The notes below the pieces were generated by a model. That model was not told the DNA's origin, searched no databases, and saw only the letters and a program-made list of their open reading frames with translations. 64,000 bases of DNA from Nicotiana tabacum (taxonomy: Eukaryota; Streptophyta; Magnoliopsida; Solanales; Solanaceae). The DNA is taken from assembly GCF_000715075.1 (NCBI RefSeq), contig NC_134093.1, forward strand, positions 100,858,826 through 100,922,825, in the 5' to 3' direction. Position numbers and translations under genes: made by a program. Positions 11,104-23,598 of the stretch are shown here, piece after piece (within the stretch, counting starts at the first letter, position 1; every line of letters starts with the position of its first letter).

Positions 11104-11744
11104 TGTCACGATACAAAATCTCACCTCAGGCGTCGTGATGATACTTAATCTCTAAGACTAGGTAAGCCGATTACAATTTCATTTCAAGCCTTATTTTTAA
11201 AACCTATAATTTGATACAAGTGTCAAAATCAAAAGTGGAAACAAAGATAACAACCTCCCAAGACTGGTAATACTGAGTTACAAACTCTAACTGAATACAT
11301 GCAGTGATCTCAAGGATCGAATACACAATACTATTCGAATAAGTGTTGACAGTACAATAAAATAAAATGACTCCAAGGGACTGCGACGACCAAGCAGCTC
11401 TACCTTGAATCCATGCGATCACACTTTAGTCTCTGTCCGAATCCGATATCTCCAATACCTGGCTCTGCATAAAAATGTGCAGAAGTGTAGTATGAGTACA
11501 CCACAGTTGGTACCCAGTAAGTATTAAGACTAATCTCGATAGAGTAGTGACGAGGTACAGTCAAGACACCCACTAGTCAAATAACCTGTGCAATATAGCT
11601 ATATACAATAGTACTGGAAATCAACGAGCAACGATAGCAACAAAAATCAACCAGTGATATAAACAGCAAGGCAACAAGAATACCAAAATTATTGCTCAAA
11701 TGAATAAGGAACACATGTACAACCAATTAATCAAGTCCTTCAGA

Positions 11745-11905
11745 TATAAATCTTTCACATATAATTCTTTCGAATAAATACCTTCCGAATATACTTCTTT
11801 CAAATAAATATCTTTCGAATATAAAATTCTTTCAAATAAATATCTTTTGAATATAAAATTCTTTGAAATAAATATCTTTCGAATATAAATTCTTCCAAAT
11901 ATAAG
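11745..11905. repeat. 32-bp tandem array in N LTR
   Basis: About five degenerate copies of CAAATAAATATCTTTCGAAT plus a short tail, period about 32. A matching array lies at about 18580-18705 in the other LTR. Confidence 0.75.
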
Positions 11906-12009
11906 TCAATCTGTGACACCTCATTTAACTTTCCTAGTGTGAGAAATATATTCAATATATCACATAAAATGGCACAGTAATACCTTCGTGCACTTATCTC
12001 ATTCTCACC

Positions 12010-12012
<3 letters not shown>

Positions 12013-12093
<81 letters not shown>
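12013..12093. repeat. (TA)n followed by (GA)n microsatellite
   Basis: About 50 bases of pure TA, then about 30 of GA. The partner LTR has a deletion at the same place (near 18780), so this expanded or was lost after insertion. Confidence 0.95.
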
Positions 12094-12096
<3 letters not shown>

Positions 12097-12339
12097 AATC
12101 AATTGGCACGGCAACACCCTTCGTACATTTATCTCTTTCTCGCAGAGCATACATATAACAGTATCAACTAGGTGGGAGAAATGCCAATAACAATAAATGA
12201 AATAAAGTGGGAGGCACACAAGAAGCAACAACGACTAAAATCACATAGAAAACATAGGTGTACAATAACATCTCAAGATAAAGGCATGAATGCATACACA
12301 ACAAATTGATATGACAATATAACATATGTCTCTTATCCT

Positions 12340-12612
12340 CGCCTGCACGGAAACACCCTTCGTGCCATGAACATATAATAATATAAAAATAATGGCACTG
12401 CATCACCCTTCGTGCTTTTACTCTCATCCTCACGTGATAATATAATTGAAATGGTACGGCATAACCCTTCATGCTTTACACTCTCAATGGCACGACATCA
12501 CCCTTTGTGCTTTACACTTTCAAATGGCACGGCATCACCCTTCGTGCTTTACACTCTTACTCACATGATAATATAATTCAAATGGCACGACATCACCCTT
12601 CGTACTTTTCAC
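12340..12612. repeat. Minisatellite with GGCACG...CGTGC units in N LTR
   Basis: About six units of the form GGCACGRCATCACCCTTCGT followed by GCTTTACACTCTC, spaced about 36-39 or about 70 bases. Each unit holds a short inverted pair, GCACG and CGTGC. The same array is at 19045-19325. Confidence 0.85.
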
Positions 12613-14529
12613 TCTTCCTTACCAAGTACATGTATATCATTAACAAGCAAGGTAGGAAGCATAAATAACATCATTCAGAGTGTTTAAACGACAACACAAT
12701 ACAATATTTTATATTACAATTTGCCCACTGACCACAACCAAATTCTAAAGATGTAGCCAAAATCAACAAATTTCTCAACAAATATCCCAAGGCTCTACAC
12801 AACGTATATAAAACCTCAAAAACAACAACAGAGATGGAAAAGTAACTCAACATAGGACACCACCTTCTTTAATCCAGATTTTGATAAATATATTAACGCC
12901 TCAATTTAAACTTATTTAATTAATTTTTTGCAGATGAAAAATCCATAATGAAATTAATTCCAAGAAATATCAAATAAACAAACACACAGAATTCACATAA
13001 AATCCAAGTGGTAATCACCCAAATTATCATATAAAATACAAACTCGACAAACAAGGAACGAGGCATGACAATTAAAGGATTTACTATGTTCCAACAATTT
13101 TCTAATTTAATACATAAGAGTGTCTACGAATTTAAACCGATATAATTTGTACATATAAATCAAGTACTTACTCGTCACCTTGCGTACATGGTTTACAATC
13201 ACACAATTTCCACATAAGACTCAATGCCTAAGGGAAATTTCTCCACTCAAGGTTAGGCAAAATACTTACCTCGACGAAACTAAACCGAGTCTTTATATGA
13301 TCTTCGTGAGTGAAGCCAGCTCCGGACGGCTCAAATCTCGATGATTCCCTTGAAAATCCCTCGAAAATAAGATCGCCACAAATCGAACATTCTTAATTCA
13401 GCACTTTAGTGGTGTTAAAATCTCCCACTATTCTTACAACTTCAATCTACATCAACATAATTCAATTGGACCAATATTAGTAAATAAATTTCCAGAAATT
13501 TGGTCATTTAAGCTTTTTATCAAACACCTAGAGTACATAGGATTTTACTACCTCTAGTAATGGTATTTCTTCATCCAACAATCCCTCCTTCCGACCAACA
13601 ATATATAATACAACATAATTTCTCCACTAACTACATTCTTAGCACCATTATAATCATCAATGAACTCACATCTACCAAATTTTACTAATTAACTCATTAC
13701 AAAATCTCTACAATACCCAATAATCTAGTTTAGTAATTATGGCTTCCAATCACCATTTTATAAGTGCTAGTACTTATTTCTTGCTCATATATTCACTAAA
13801 AATCCAAGCATGTAGGTTTAAGGCTGAAAGATTACATCTTGTTGACCAAATCTTGAAAGTCAACTTTTGGGGTGTTATTGAGATTTTGAAGAAATCCTAT
13901 GAAATCCAATACAAAACCTTCTTGTAACTAGTGATTGAGAAGTGGAATCATCATAAAAACACACTTAAAAACTCACCTTAAATGTGTATTAGAAGCCTTG
14001 GCCGGATGGGTGATGGAGAGAAAAGCCCTAGTTTTGAAATCCTTTTATTTTTGTCTCTCCCCGTTCAGGTATTAATAGGCCCAGGTACAATAGTTTTTTC
14101 CACTGGTGATATCCCTATGCTATAAGGCTTTAGCTCACTGGTTTGCTAAAATCAGGTACAATATTCTTCCACTGGTGTTATCCCTATGCTCTAAGGCTTT
14201 AGCTCACTCGTTTGCTAAAATATTCTGCTTCCCTCTTGTGCTATAGCTGTGCTATGGGGAGATAGCTTACTGTAATTTCTTTAGTCTTATTGCTTTGAAA
14301 GTAACATCTAAGAGTTCCCCATTATTACAATACTCAAAGATTAATAAAATAATTATCCCCAAGTATCAAAATAACTTTATCCACTCCAATAATTCTCATG
14401 TGGTTCGGGTCTAAATTAAATTGTATTGCTAAGCTCGAAATTGCTCGAATTAGAATTAGAAAATTACACATTAGCCTACCTCGGTACCACAAACCTCGAG
14501 TTCTTGGTAAAATTTTACGGGGCATTATA

Positions 14530-16329
14530 TTCTCCCCTGCTTAGGATCATTCGTCCTCGAATGAAAAGTAGAGTCAGCCCCAAACACCTAACATAACATA
14601 CATCACAGGCTCCCAAATTTGACTAACTCCCAAATTTTTCAGAATATTTGGTACAGTCTCCTATATATTTGGGCTATCCACCTGCCAGAGAAATACCAAA
14701 ACCTTTTCTAACAACACATCCACAACTTGATAAAGCATCACAATATACCAATAACACAATTTTCAACATTATCGACATTACATTAACAAAAGTGACATCT
14801 GGACATGAATTGGTCTTATTTGAATCATAACACATGGAAGTACCTTTCGATCCGCAATCATTTGACTATACAATCAAGGCGTGAACATTGTATTTCCTTA
14901 ACACTTTCGGCCTTCGAGGTGGTCTCCTCGACTCACATACTTCTCCATAACACTTGACAGAGGCAAATTTCAACTTCTAGACTTATCTAACAAGGATGAC
15001 AATTAAGTACCTCTCATAGGCCAATTATGCACTTACTTCACCTCCACTAGCTTCCACCGGAATGATAGATAAAGGATTTCCAACTATCTTCTTAGACATA
15101 GATACATAAAATACCGGGTACATGGAGAACAATGATGGGAGAAACATCATGCTTATAGTTTGGCCTATTTCCTTCAGATTTCATAAGTCCTAATGTGACT
15201 ACACATATTTTACCTTTATTAGCAATTCACCTAATATATCTATAGAGAAAATCGTGAGAATAACCCGTTCATTTTCTTCAACTCTAAATCTCTATGCTGA
15301 ATACCCAAACTAGACCTTTGGCTGCCTTCAACAATTACCTTAAGACCTGCTAGCATGAATATGACCATAAAATTTCGTACCCAATATATTTGACCATTGA
15401 ATGATGATTCTTCTTTGACATGTTTGAGCCTTCAACCGACTGTAGCAGCTCGTGCCTATGCACACATCATATGTATGCCAATAACCACATCTCTGGCCTT
15501 AATAGCTGTTCATAATCTATTACAACATCGCCAATTAACCTCATGTTAACTAAAGTCTATTTTTCAAACCTTCACTTTACTAACAACGAGGCATGAGGCA
15601 TGAAGACCTCATAATTATTTATCTGAATTAATGAGTTACATTTAACGCCACCTGGGCACTCACCTCGTAGGCAAACATTCAATATTTACAACACGAATAT
15701 GACTAAATATGCATAGAAAATACACACAAGAATTTATCAAATAAGCCTAACGGGCATGACTCCCTATTAATACTTACAAATTTTAATTTCACAAAGGGGG
15801 AATTTAAACACATATTGTTTTTTACACCACAAGGACCTCGCCCTTATATAACTTCCATTGCGGCTTATAGCCCGGTTTAAATATATCACATCATATATAA
15901 AAATGTGAGATCTCGTCCTCAACTCTGAATCACAAGTATTTTGCACATTGTGCCAGCTAAAAGTTTCCATTCCCTTTTTTTTTCTTCTTTTTCATAAATC
16001 CCGTGAAACAATTTCACAACACATAATTAACCCCATACTGGTAGGGCATATAATTCATAAAATTGTAATCAATTATCCCGAAATCACATCAAACCCATTG
16101 TAGTGAGTAATAAGAAGTCACCTTTTTGGACTCATAGCCCACAATAATGTAAAAAACAAAAATGATAGCCACGGCTAACACTATCAAATCTCCCAAGAGG
16201 GATAAATAGGGAAGTGAGGTACAAATTCACAAATCCACCATATAAGGAGCATGAAAGGAGTTCTCACCTCGATAAGCAAATCAAAATAAGAATAATTCTC
16301 CTTTTATTATAAATTAATTCATACCTGTA
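14530..16329 (-). other. Noncoding internal stretch of element N
   Basis: This 1.8-kb part, between the gag remnant and the 3' LTR, would hold pol in an autonomous element. No RT, RNase H or integrase motif is visible in any frame. The end next to the LTR (14530-14541 on +) is pyrimidine-rich, which on the - strand is a polypurine tract (GCAGGGGAGAA). Confidence 0.7.
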
Positions 16330-17737
16330 ACGACACCATCTGGTGTATCGGCCTCAGCCAAGTCATAGCAATTATATCAATGAGTCGGGCCTCCCCCTCT
16401 TAGGCGCCCTCTATCCGCCTCTCCTCCACCCCTAACTTGTTATGCACATGGATTGTTAGCTGGAATAAATCCTGTAGCCTGAGTGTTCTGATGAAATACG
16501 CCTCTCCTAAGTTTAGGACAATCTCTCATGATATGCCTAGTATCACCACACCCATAACGACCCCTCTAAGGTCGCGGCTGCTCGCACTGAGTCTGTGCCG
16601 GATAACTGAAATAACCACTATAAGAACCTCTTGCTAGTGGTATACTAAAAGTATTAACTAGAGTACTACGATTACTCTGAATTGCAGACTGGGCTGACTG
16701 ACTGCCCGAGCCTCCGCCATGATGAGTCATAGCTACAAAGTAGAATTCACTGAATCCTCCAGAGTTGCAAGAACTTTTGGCCTCCTTAGACTCTTTTTCC
16801 TCACTTCGAACACGTTCTAACATCCTGAAAATCTCTACTACTTGCTGAAATGGAATGTCAGTCCGCAACTCTCGAGCCATACATATTTAAAAATCATAAT
16901 CGAGCCCTTCGATGAATATGCGAACTCGCTCTCTAACTGTAGGAATCAAGATAGGTGCATGGCAGGCTAACTCACTGAACCTGACAGCATATTCTGACAC
17001 CGTTATGGTTCCCTGACGCATCCGTTCAAACTCTGTGCGCCACGCATCCCGGAGACCATGGGGAACAAATTCTTTCAAAAATATCTATGAAAATTGAGCC
17101 CAAGTTGGTAGTGTTGCATCGACTGGTCTATCCTCTTCATAAACTTGCCATCATTGATACACTGCTCCTGACAGCTGAAATGTAGTAAAGGAAACTCCGC
17201 TCACTTATACAATACCCATGGTACAAAGAATACGGTGACACTTTTCTAGAAATCCCTGGGCATTCTCTGTAGTTGTGCCACTAAAAGTAGGTGGACTATT
17301 CCTTTTTAATCTCTCAAGTCTCTTTTGTTCCTCTTCTGATGTCTCTGGCCTCTGGCCTGACCTCAAGCTGAAACGGAATGACAGGTTGTACCGGTATTAT
17401 ACCCAGAACTTGACCAATGTGAACCTGCTGCTATGGAGTACAGGTGGTAGGAGTCTGAACTCCTCCCCCAATCTGTGAAATATTTGGTGCATCGTAGATC
17501 AATCCTGAGTTAATGCACCAAACATGTTCAGAAACTGTGCTAAAGTCCAGGGGTAACAACAGGTGCTTCCAGTACCTGTCTCCCAACCGGAGCTACTAGC
17601 ATCTCCTTGACTACTGCTTTGACAGGTGGTCTAGTTGCGGCACATGCCCTTTCTCGGCCTCTACCTCGGCTCCTTGCGGCCCTAGCAAGGTGCATTGGTG
17701 TATGCTCAGTTGACCTGGTAGCACATGTCCTCACCAT
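16330..17737 (-). pseudogene. gag: gag remnant of element N
   Basis: The start is probably the ATG at 17737 (MVRTCATRS), with an RGRGRE stretch typical of these gag N-termini. Shifts and stops follow. The retrotransposon-gag fold is readable at 16887-17078 (FERMRQGTITVSEYAVRFSE), then a linker at 16566-16880, and a zinc-knuckle half at about 16500-16560 (CGDTRHIMRDC), with its first cysteine pair degraded. The tail fades by about 16330. No protease motif was found. Confidence 0.75.
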
Positions 17738-17922
17738 ATGTGAGAGAATATAGATACAAAGACTCAAATTCCAAAATCAATAATTTCCATACTACATGAA
17801 TGAAAGAAGTGGAAATTTCCTAACAATTTTGTAGCATCTCGAAGATAAGTATAGATGTCTCAGTACCGATCTGCAAGACTCTACTAGACTCGTTTGTGAC
17901 TCGTAGAACCTATGAACCTAGA

Positions 17923-17937
17923 GCTCTGATACCAACT
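17923..17937 (-). other. Primer binding site, tRNA-iMet type (element N)
   Basis: On the - strand the sequence reads TTGGTATCAGAGCTC next to the end of the 5' LTR, the initiator-Met primer site. Confidence 0.88.
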
Positions 17938-20900
17938 TGTCACGATCTAAAATCCCACCTTAGGCATTGTGTTGGCACTTAGTCTCAAAGACTAGGTAAG
18001 CCGATTACAATTTCATTTCAAGCCTTTTTTCTTAAAAACCTATAATTTAATATAAGTGTCGAAACCAAAAGCGAAAAAAAATATAACAACATCTCAAGAT
18101 TGGTAATACTGAGTCACAAACTCTAACTGAATACATGCAGTGATCTAGGATCGAATACACAATACTATTCGAATAAGTGTTGACAGTACAATAAAATGGA
18201 AAGACTCCAAGGGACTGCGATGACCAAGCATCTCTACCTTGAATCCATGCAATCACACTTTAGTCTCTGTCCGAATATGATATATCTAATACCTGGCTCT
18301 GCACAAAAATATGCAGAAGTGTAGTATGAGTACACCACAGTCGGTACCCAGTAAGTATCAAGACTAACCTCGATGGAGTAGTGGCGAGGTACAGTCAAGA
18401 CACTCACTAGTCAAATAACTTGTGCAATATAGCAGTATACAATAGTACTGGAAATCAACTAGCAATGATAGCAACAAAAATCAACCAGTGATATAAACAT
18501 CAAGGCAACAAGAACACCATAATTATTGCTCAAACGAATAAGGAACACATGTACTACTAATTAATCAAGTCCTTCAAATATAAATACCTTCCGAATATAC
18601 TTCTTTCAAATAAATATCTTTCGAATATAAAATTCTTTCAAATAAATATATTTTGAATATAAAATTCTTTTAAATAAATATCTTTTGAATATAAATTCTT
18701 CCAACTATAAGTCACTCAGTGACACTTCATTTAACTTTCCTAATGTGAGAAATATATTTAATATATCACATCAAATAGCACGATAATACATTCATGCACT
18801 TGTCTCAATTGGCACGGAAATACCCTTCGTGCATTTATCTCTTTCTCACAGAGCATACATATAACAGTATCAACTAGGTGGGAGAAATGCCAATAACAAT
18901 AACTGAAAAAACGTGGGAGGCACAGAGGAAGCAACAACGACTACAAGTTACATAGAAAACATAGGTGTACAATAAAATCTCAAGATAAAGGCATGAATGC
19001 ATACACAATGAAAAGATATCACAATATAATGTATGTCTCTCATCCTCACCTGCACGGAAACACCATTCGTGCCATGAACATATGATAATATAAAAATAAT
19101 GGCACAACATCACCCTTCGTTCTTTTACTCTCATCCTCACGTGATAATATAATTGAAATGGCATGACATCACCCTTCGTGCTTTACACTCTCAATGGCAC
19201 GACATCACCCTTCATGCTTTACACTTCCAAATGGCACGACATCACCCTTCGTGATTTACACTCTCCCTCACATGATAATATAATTTAAATGGCACGGCAT
19301 CACCCTTCGTGCTTTACACTCTTCCTTACCAAGTACATGTATATCATTAACAAGCAAGGTATGAAGCATAAATAACATCAAGGAGAGTGTTTAAACGAAA
19401 ACACAATACAATATTTCATATCACAATTTTCCCACTGACCACAACCAAATTCCAAAGATGTAGACAAAATCAACAAATTTCTCAACAAATAGCCCAAGGC
19501 TCTACACAACGTATATAAAACCTCAAAAACAACCGAGATGGAAAAGTAACTCAACATAGGACAACACCTTCTTTAATCCAAATTTTGATAAATGTATTAA
19601 CGCCTCAATTTAAACTTATTTAATTAATTATTTGCAGATGAAAAATCCATAATAAAATTAATTCCAAGAAATATTGAATCAACAAACACACGGAATTCAC
19701 ATAAAATCCAAGTGGCAATCACCCAAATTATCATATAAAATATAAACGTGACAAACAAGGAACAAGGTATGACAATTAAAGGATTTACAATGTTCCAATA
19801 ATTTTCCAATTTAATACATAAAGGTGTCTACAAATTTAAACCGATATAATTTGCACATATAAATCAAGTACGTACTCGCCACCTTGCGTACATGGTTTTC
19901 AATCACACAATTTTCATATAAGACTCAATGTCTAAGGGAAATTTTCCACACTCAAGGTTAGGCAAGATACTTACCTCGACGAAACTAAACCGAGTCTTTA
20001 AATGATCTTCGTGAGTGAAGCCACCTCCGGGCGGCTCAAATCCCGATGATTTCCTTAAAAATCCCTCGAAAATAATATCGCCACAAATCGAGCTTTCTTA
20101 ATTCAGCTCTTTAGTGGTATTAAAACCTCCCACTACTCTTACAACTTCAATCTAAATCAACATATTTCAATTGGACCAATATTAGTAAATAAATTTCCAT
20201 ATTTTTGGTCATTTAAGCATTTTATCAAACACCTAGAGTACATAGCATTTTACTACCTCCAGTAATGGTGTTTCTTCATCCAACAATCCCTTCTTCTCAC
20301 CAACAAGATATAATACAACATTCTTTGTCAACTAACTACCTTCTTAGCACCATTATAATCATCAATGAACTCACATCTACCAAATTTTACTTATTAACTC
20401 ATTACAAAATCTCTACAATAATCAATAATCTAGTTTAGTAATTATGGCTTCCAATCACCATCGTATAAGTGCTAGTACTTATTTCTTACTCATATATTCA
20501 CTGACAATCCAAGCATGTAGGTTAAAGGGTGAAATATTACCTCTTGTAGACCAAATCTTGAAAGTCAACTTTTGGGGTGTTCTTGAGATTTTGAAAAAAT
20601 CCTATGGAATCCAATACCAAACCTTGTTGTAACTAGTGATTGAGAAGTGGAATCATTATAAAAATACACTTAAAAACTCACCTTAAGTGGGTATTGGAAG
20701 CCTTGGCCGGATGGGTGATGGAGAGAAAAGCCCAAGTCTTGAAATCCTTTTATTTTTCTCTCTCCCCGCTCACGTATTAATAGGCCGAGGTGCAGTATTT
20801 GTTTTCACTCGTGCTATCCCTATGCTATAAAGCTTTAGCTCACTGGTTTGCTAAAATCAGTTTTTCACTGGTGCTATCCCTGTGCTATAAGGCTTTAGCT

Positions 20901-21225
20901 CACTGGTTTGCTAAAATTTTCTGCTTCCCTCCTGTGCTGTAGCTGCGCTATGGGGAGATAGCTCACTTTATTTTCTTTAGTCTTATTGCTTTGAAATTAA
21001 CATCCGAGTGTTCCCCATTATTACAACACTCAAAGACTAATAAAATAATTATCCCCAAGTATCCAAATAACTTTATCCACTTCAGTAATTCTCATGTGGT
21101 TCGGGTCTAAATTAAATTATATTGCTAAGCTCGAAATTGCTCGAATTAGAATTAGAAACTTGCATATTAGCCTACCTCGGCACCACAAACCTCGAGTTCT
21201 TGGTAAAACTTTATGGGTTATTATA
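17938..21225 (-). repeat. 5' LTR of element N
   Basis: Begins TGTCACGATCTAAAATC and ends GGGTTATTATA on the + strand; collinear with 11104-14529 with scattered differences and without the TA/GA run. Contains the second copies of the 32-bp array (18580-18705) and the GGCACG minisatellite (19045-19325). Confidence 0.9.
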
Positions 21226-21372
21226 CCCAATCACTCCCTTGAAAATCTCTCCAAGAATCGCCTCCCACAACTCTCATTTTTGAAATCTTTAAGTCTGCCC
21301 AGGTGACCCGTCTCCATTAACGCGACCCTCTTCTCGCGTTCACGTAGCACAAACAATTTGCCGCCCACAAGT
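21226..21372 (-). repeat. M 3' LTR, piece 2
   Basis: Aligns with about 62207-62395 of the M 5' LTR (AATCACTCCCTTGAAAATCTC, TTTTTGAAATCTTTAAGTCT). It is bounded on the left by N and on the right by P, and its last five bases (CAAGT, 21368-21372) are duplicated at 28538-28542. Confidence 0.85.
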
Positions 21373-23387
21373 TGTTACATCTCGCATTTTCGCACGTTAA
21401 AGTTTCGTCTTCAATTAATTGACGTAGACTCGGGGAGTATGATTTTCTTTAGGTTATAAGCATTTATGCTATTTATAACAAGCAATAAGTAAGTGTCGTG
21501 AAAGATAAAGGGTAAACGAATCAAAACAAATGAGTTTCGTTGAAGGTTGTTGATTTGGGATAAAATACGGTACGAGCCATAATACCCGGTATTTATGGAC
21601 TAGTACCATACAAGGTATTATATGACCATGATAGTAAGGTGTACAAGGTATGTTAAAAGTGAGTAGTATTTTAAGTAAGTTGAGATAATTCTTAATTATG
21701 TGGGTAATTGGTTAATTATTGGGTAATGAGAGATTACCTAGTTAATTAAGGAGTTGTGGGTGATTAATTAAAGAATGTGGTTAAGACATAACACCCCACG
21801 TGGCAGCAAACCAATCCAAAATTCATGACTCTTAAGTCATTAGAATTAGGTTGCAATTAAAGGGGTTATGTGGTTAAGCCACCACATAGTGGGACCCATA
21901 CCCAATTTTACTTACTTATAAAACCTTTCTAACTTAAGTAACTAAGAATCTTCAACAATTCAACTTATATAAGAAACGTGAGAATCTTCAACAGTTCACT
22001 TACTTATAAGACCGCCCTAACTTACTTATATATCACACCTAAGTAACGTGAAATCTTCAACAATTCAAAGAAAGATGCATATCTTTCAACAATTCAAAAA
22101 TAGCAAAGACTCTAAATATGGTGCAATCTGAAACAGCGTGATCTTCAACAAGTAAGGTACGGATCTTCAATAATTCAAACAAAGATTTCATAGCTTCTTA
22201 AGCAACATGAGATTTTACAATTTTAAGGGAGTACGGTGCAATCCTTCTCAAGAATATCATACGGATGTTTCCCTGCTCCAGGTATGTTAAGGCTAAGCCC
22301 TTCCTTCATTTTGGCATGATCTCGTAATTACATGTGTTTGATAACGAGGCATAAAGAGAAGTTCATACTCCCGAATTTATATACATTATCCTAGTCTCAT
22401 AAATTACAGTATTCTCCTTATCGGGACTTCATATTTAATTGAGTATTGTCTTCTTCCAGTCAAGAGAGCAGAGAGCCTATATATACAGTATTACAGTATT
22501 TTCATTACCATCGAGCTATAATCGATGGGCAGGCCCCTATTGGGCAACCTCTGATCATATGGTAAGTTATATACCGAGCCTACTGTGGCCGAGCGCCTAT
22601 GAGCGAGCCCATTTGGCCGAGATACAAAGCCTAGTATGGCCGAGAGCCTATGAGCGAGCCTACTACGGCAGAGCAGTTGCATATATAAAAGAGCCTTATA
22701 AGGCTGGACAACTGTCTTACATACTATATTGAGAGAGTTGAGTCAGTATAAGCAGGTAAGCATATCTTTAGATTATCTTTGACTCCCAGTTACTTTCAGT
22801 TATTATATTATCAGCTTAGTTTCAGCTTTCAGTTATTCTGTTGTCTTACATACTCGGTATATTATTTCGTACTAACGTACCTTTCTTAGGGGACGCTATA
22901 TTTCATGCGTGTAGGTTCAGACAGATAGGCGGGTAGACCTCCTCAGTAGGTGTTGCCCGAGTTCAGCTTTATTGGTAAGCTCCACGTCCTTCAGAGTTGC
23001 CGGGTCTAGGAGTTTTGTGTACATCTTGTGTATATATTTATATAGGTTATGAGTAGGTTGGGGCCCTGTTCCAATCACAGTACATCCATCAGTAGAGGCT
23101 TGTAGACATAACCTTTAATTTAGTGCAGTATATTGGCCTTGTATGTATATTTTGTTGGTTTGTCAGTTGTAGTAGTTATGACGACCTTGTCGGCCTAGCT
23201 TTATATTGATGTTTAGTCAGCTTTGGTATCTATTCAGTTTTATATTTTGCTTCGCAAATTATCTTGCAATGTGGCCCATGGCCAAAGTATGACATTATAT
23301 GTTCAGATTCCCTTAGTCGCAAGTTCGTACATAAGGATGGGTGAGGTACCGGGTGCCGGTCTCGTCCCCTAGGTTCGGGGCGTGACA
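21373..23387 (+). repeat. 5' LTR of element P
   Basis: Starts TGTTACATCTCGC and ends GGTTCGGGGCGTGACA. It contains AATCTTCAACAATTCA-type repeats (about 21948-22170) and a GAGCCTA...GGCCGAG minisatellite (about 22560-22680). From 21920 it matches the 3' remnant at 27059-28537. The frame at 22439-22732 is LTR sequence. Confidence 0.92.
22560..22680. repeat. GGCCGAG/CTATGAGCGAGCC minisatellite in P LTR
   Basis: Near-copies of GGCCGAGCGCCTATGAGCG and GAGCCTACTRYGGC alternate two to three times; the same block is at about 27713-27810 in the 3' remnant. Confidence 0.75.
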
Positions 23388-23390
23388 AAA

Positions 23391-23403
23391 ATAGTATCAG
23401 AGC
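23391..23403 (+). other. Degenerate primer binding site (element P)
   Basis: ATAGTATCAGAGC follows the 5' LTR by three bases; it is the initiator-Met site TGGTATCAGAGC with one G-to-A change. Confidence 0.8.
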
Positions 23404-23598
23404 AGTTCTGTCCTAGGGAGTCTACAAGCCATGTCTAGTAGGGTCTTGTTTATAGATGTGTTGTGCACCACATTATATAAGCATGGGACTACAGGGCATT
23501 TAGGAGTTGGTTACCCTTCTTTCAAATCTAAATCGTGCTATAGAACTGAGTTATAGGAAATTTGGGTTTAACTTACATGTTGGAATTTGCATGCACAT

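Larger units (their letters stand above)
11104..14529 (-). repeat. 3' LTR of element N
   Basis: Reads TGTCACGATACAAAATC at its + strand start and GGCATTATA at its end, pairing with 17938-21225. It has a 32-bp array (11745-11905), a (TA)n/(GA)n run (12013-12093) absent from the other LTR, and a GC-poor minisatellite (12340-12612). Open frames here (for example 11800-12231, 12164-12472, 13739-13927) are repeat sequence; the 13739 frame is found again at 20444-20632 because it is LTR. Confidence 0.9.
11104..21225 (-). mobile_element. Element N: gag-only LTR retrotransposon with 3.3-kb LTRs
   Basis: Direct LTRs at 11104-14529 and 17938-21225 enclose only 3.4 kb. On the - strand: 5' LTR, tRNA-iMet-type primer site, a broken gag, about 1.8 kb without coding capacity, a polypurine tract (near 14530-14541), 3' LTR. 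It inserted into the M LTR: flanks are TCCAA (11099-11103) and CCCAA (21226-21230), a 5-bp duplication with one mismatch, and the M LTR resumes exactly after it. With no pol it would depend on proteins from a relative, so it is probably a non-autonomous element. Confidence 0.85.

Noticed and set aside
12340..12612. Repeats with spacers, CRISPR-like at first sight
   Set aside because: The spacers are also repeats, and the array is present in both LTRs of element N.
13739..13927. Short open frame with a close copy at 20444-20632, suggesting a conserved peptide
   Set aside because: The two are the same position in the two LTRs of N; similarity comes from LTR duplication.
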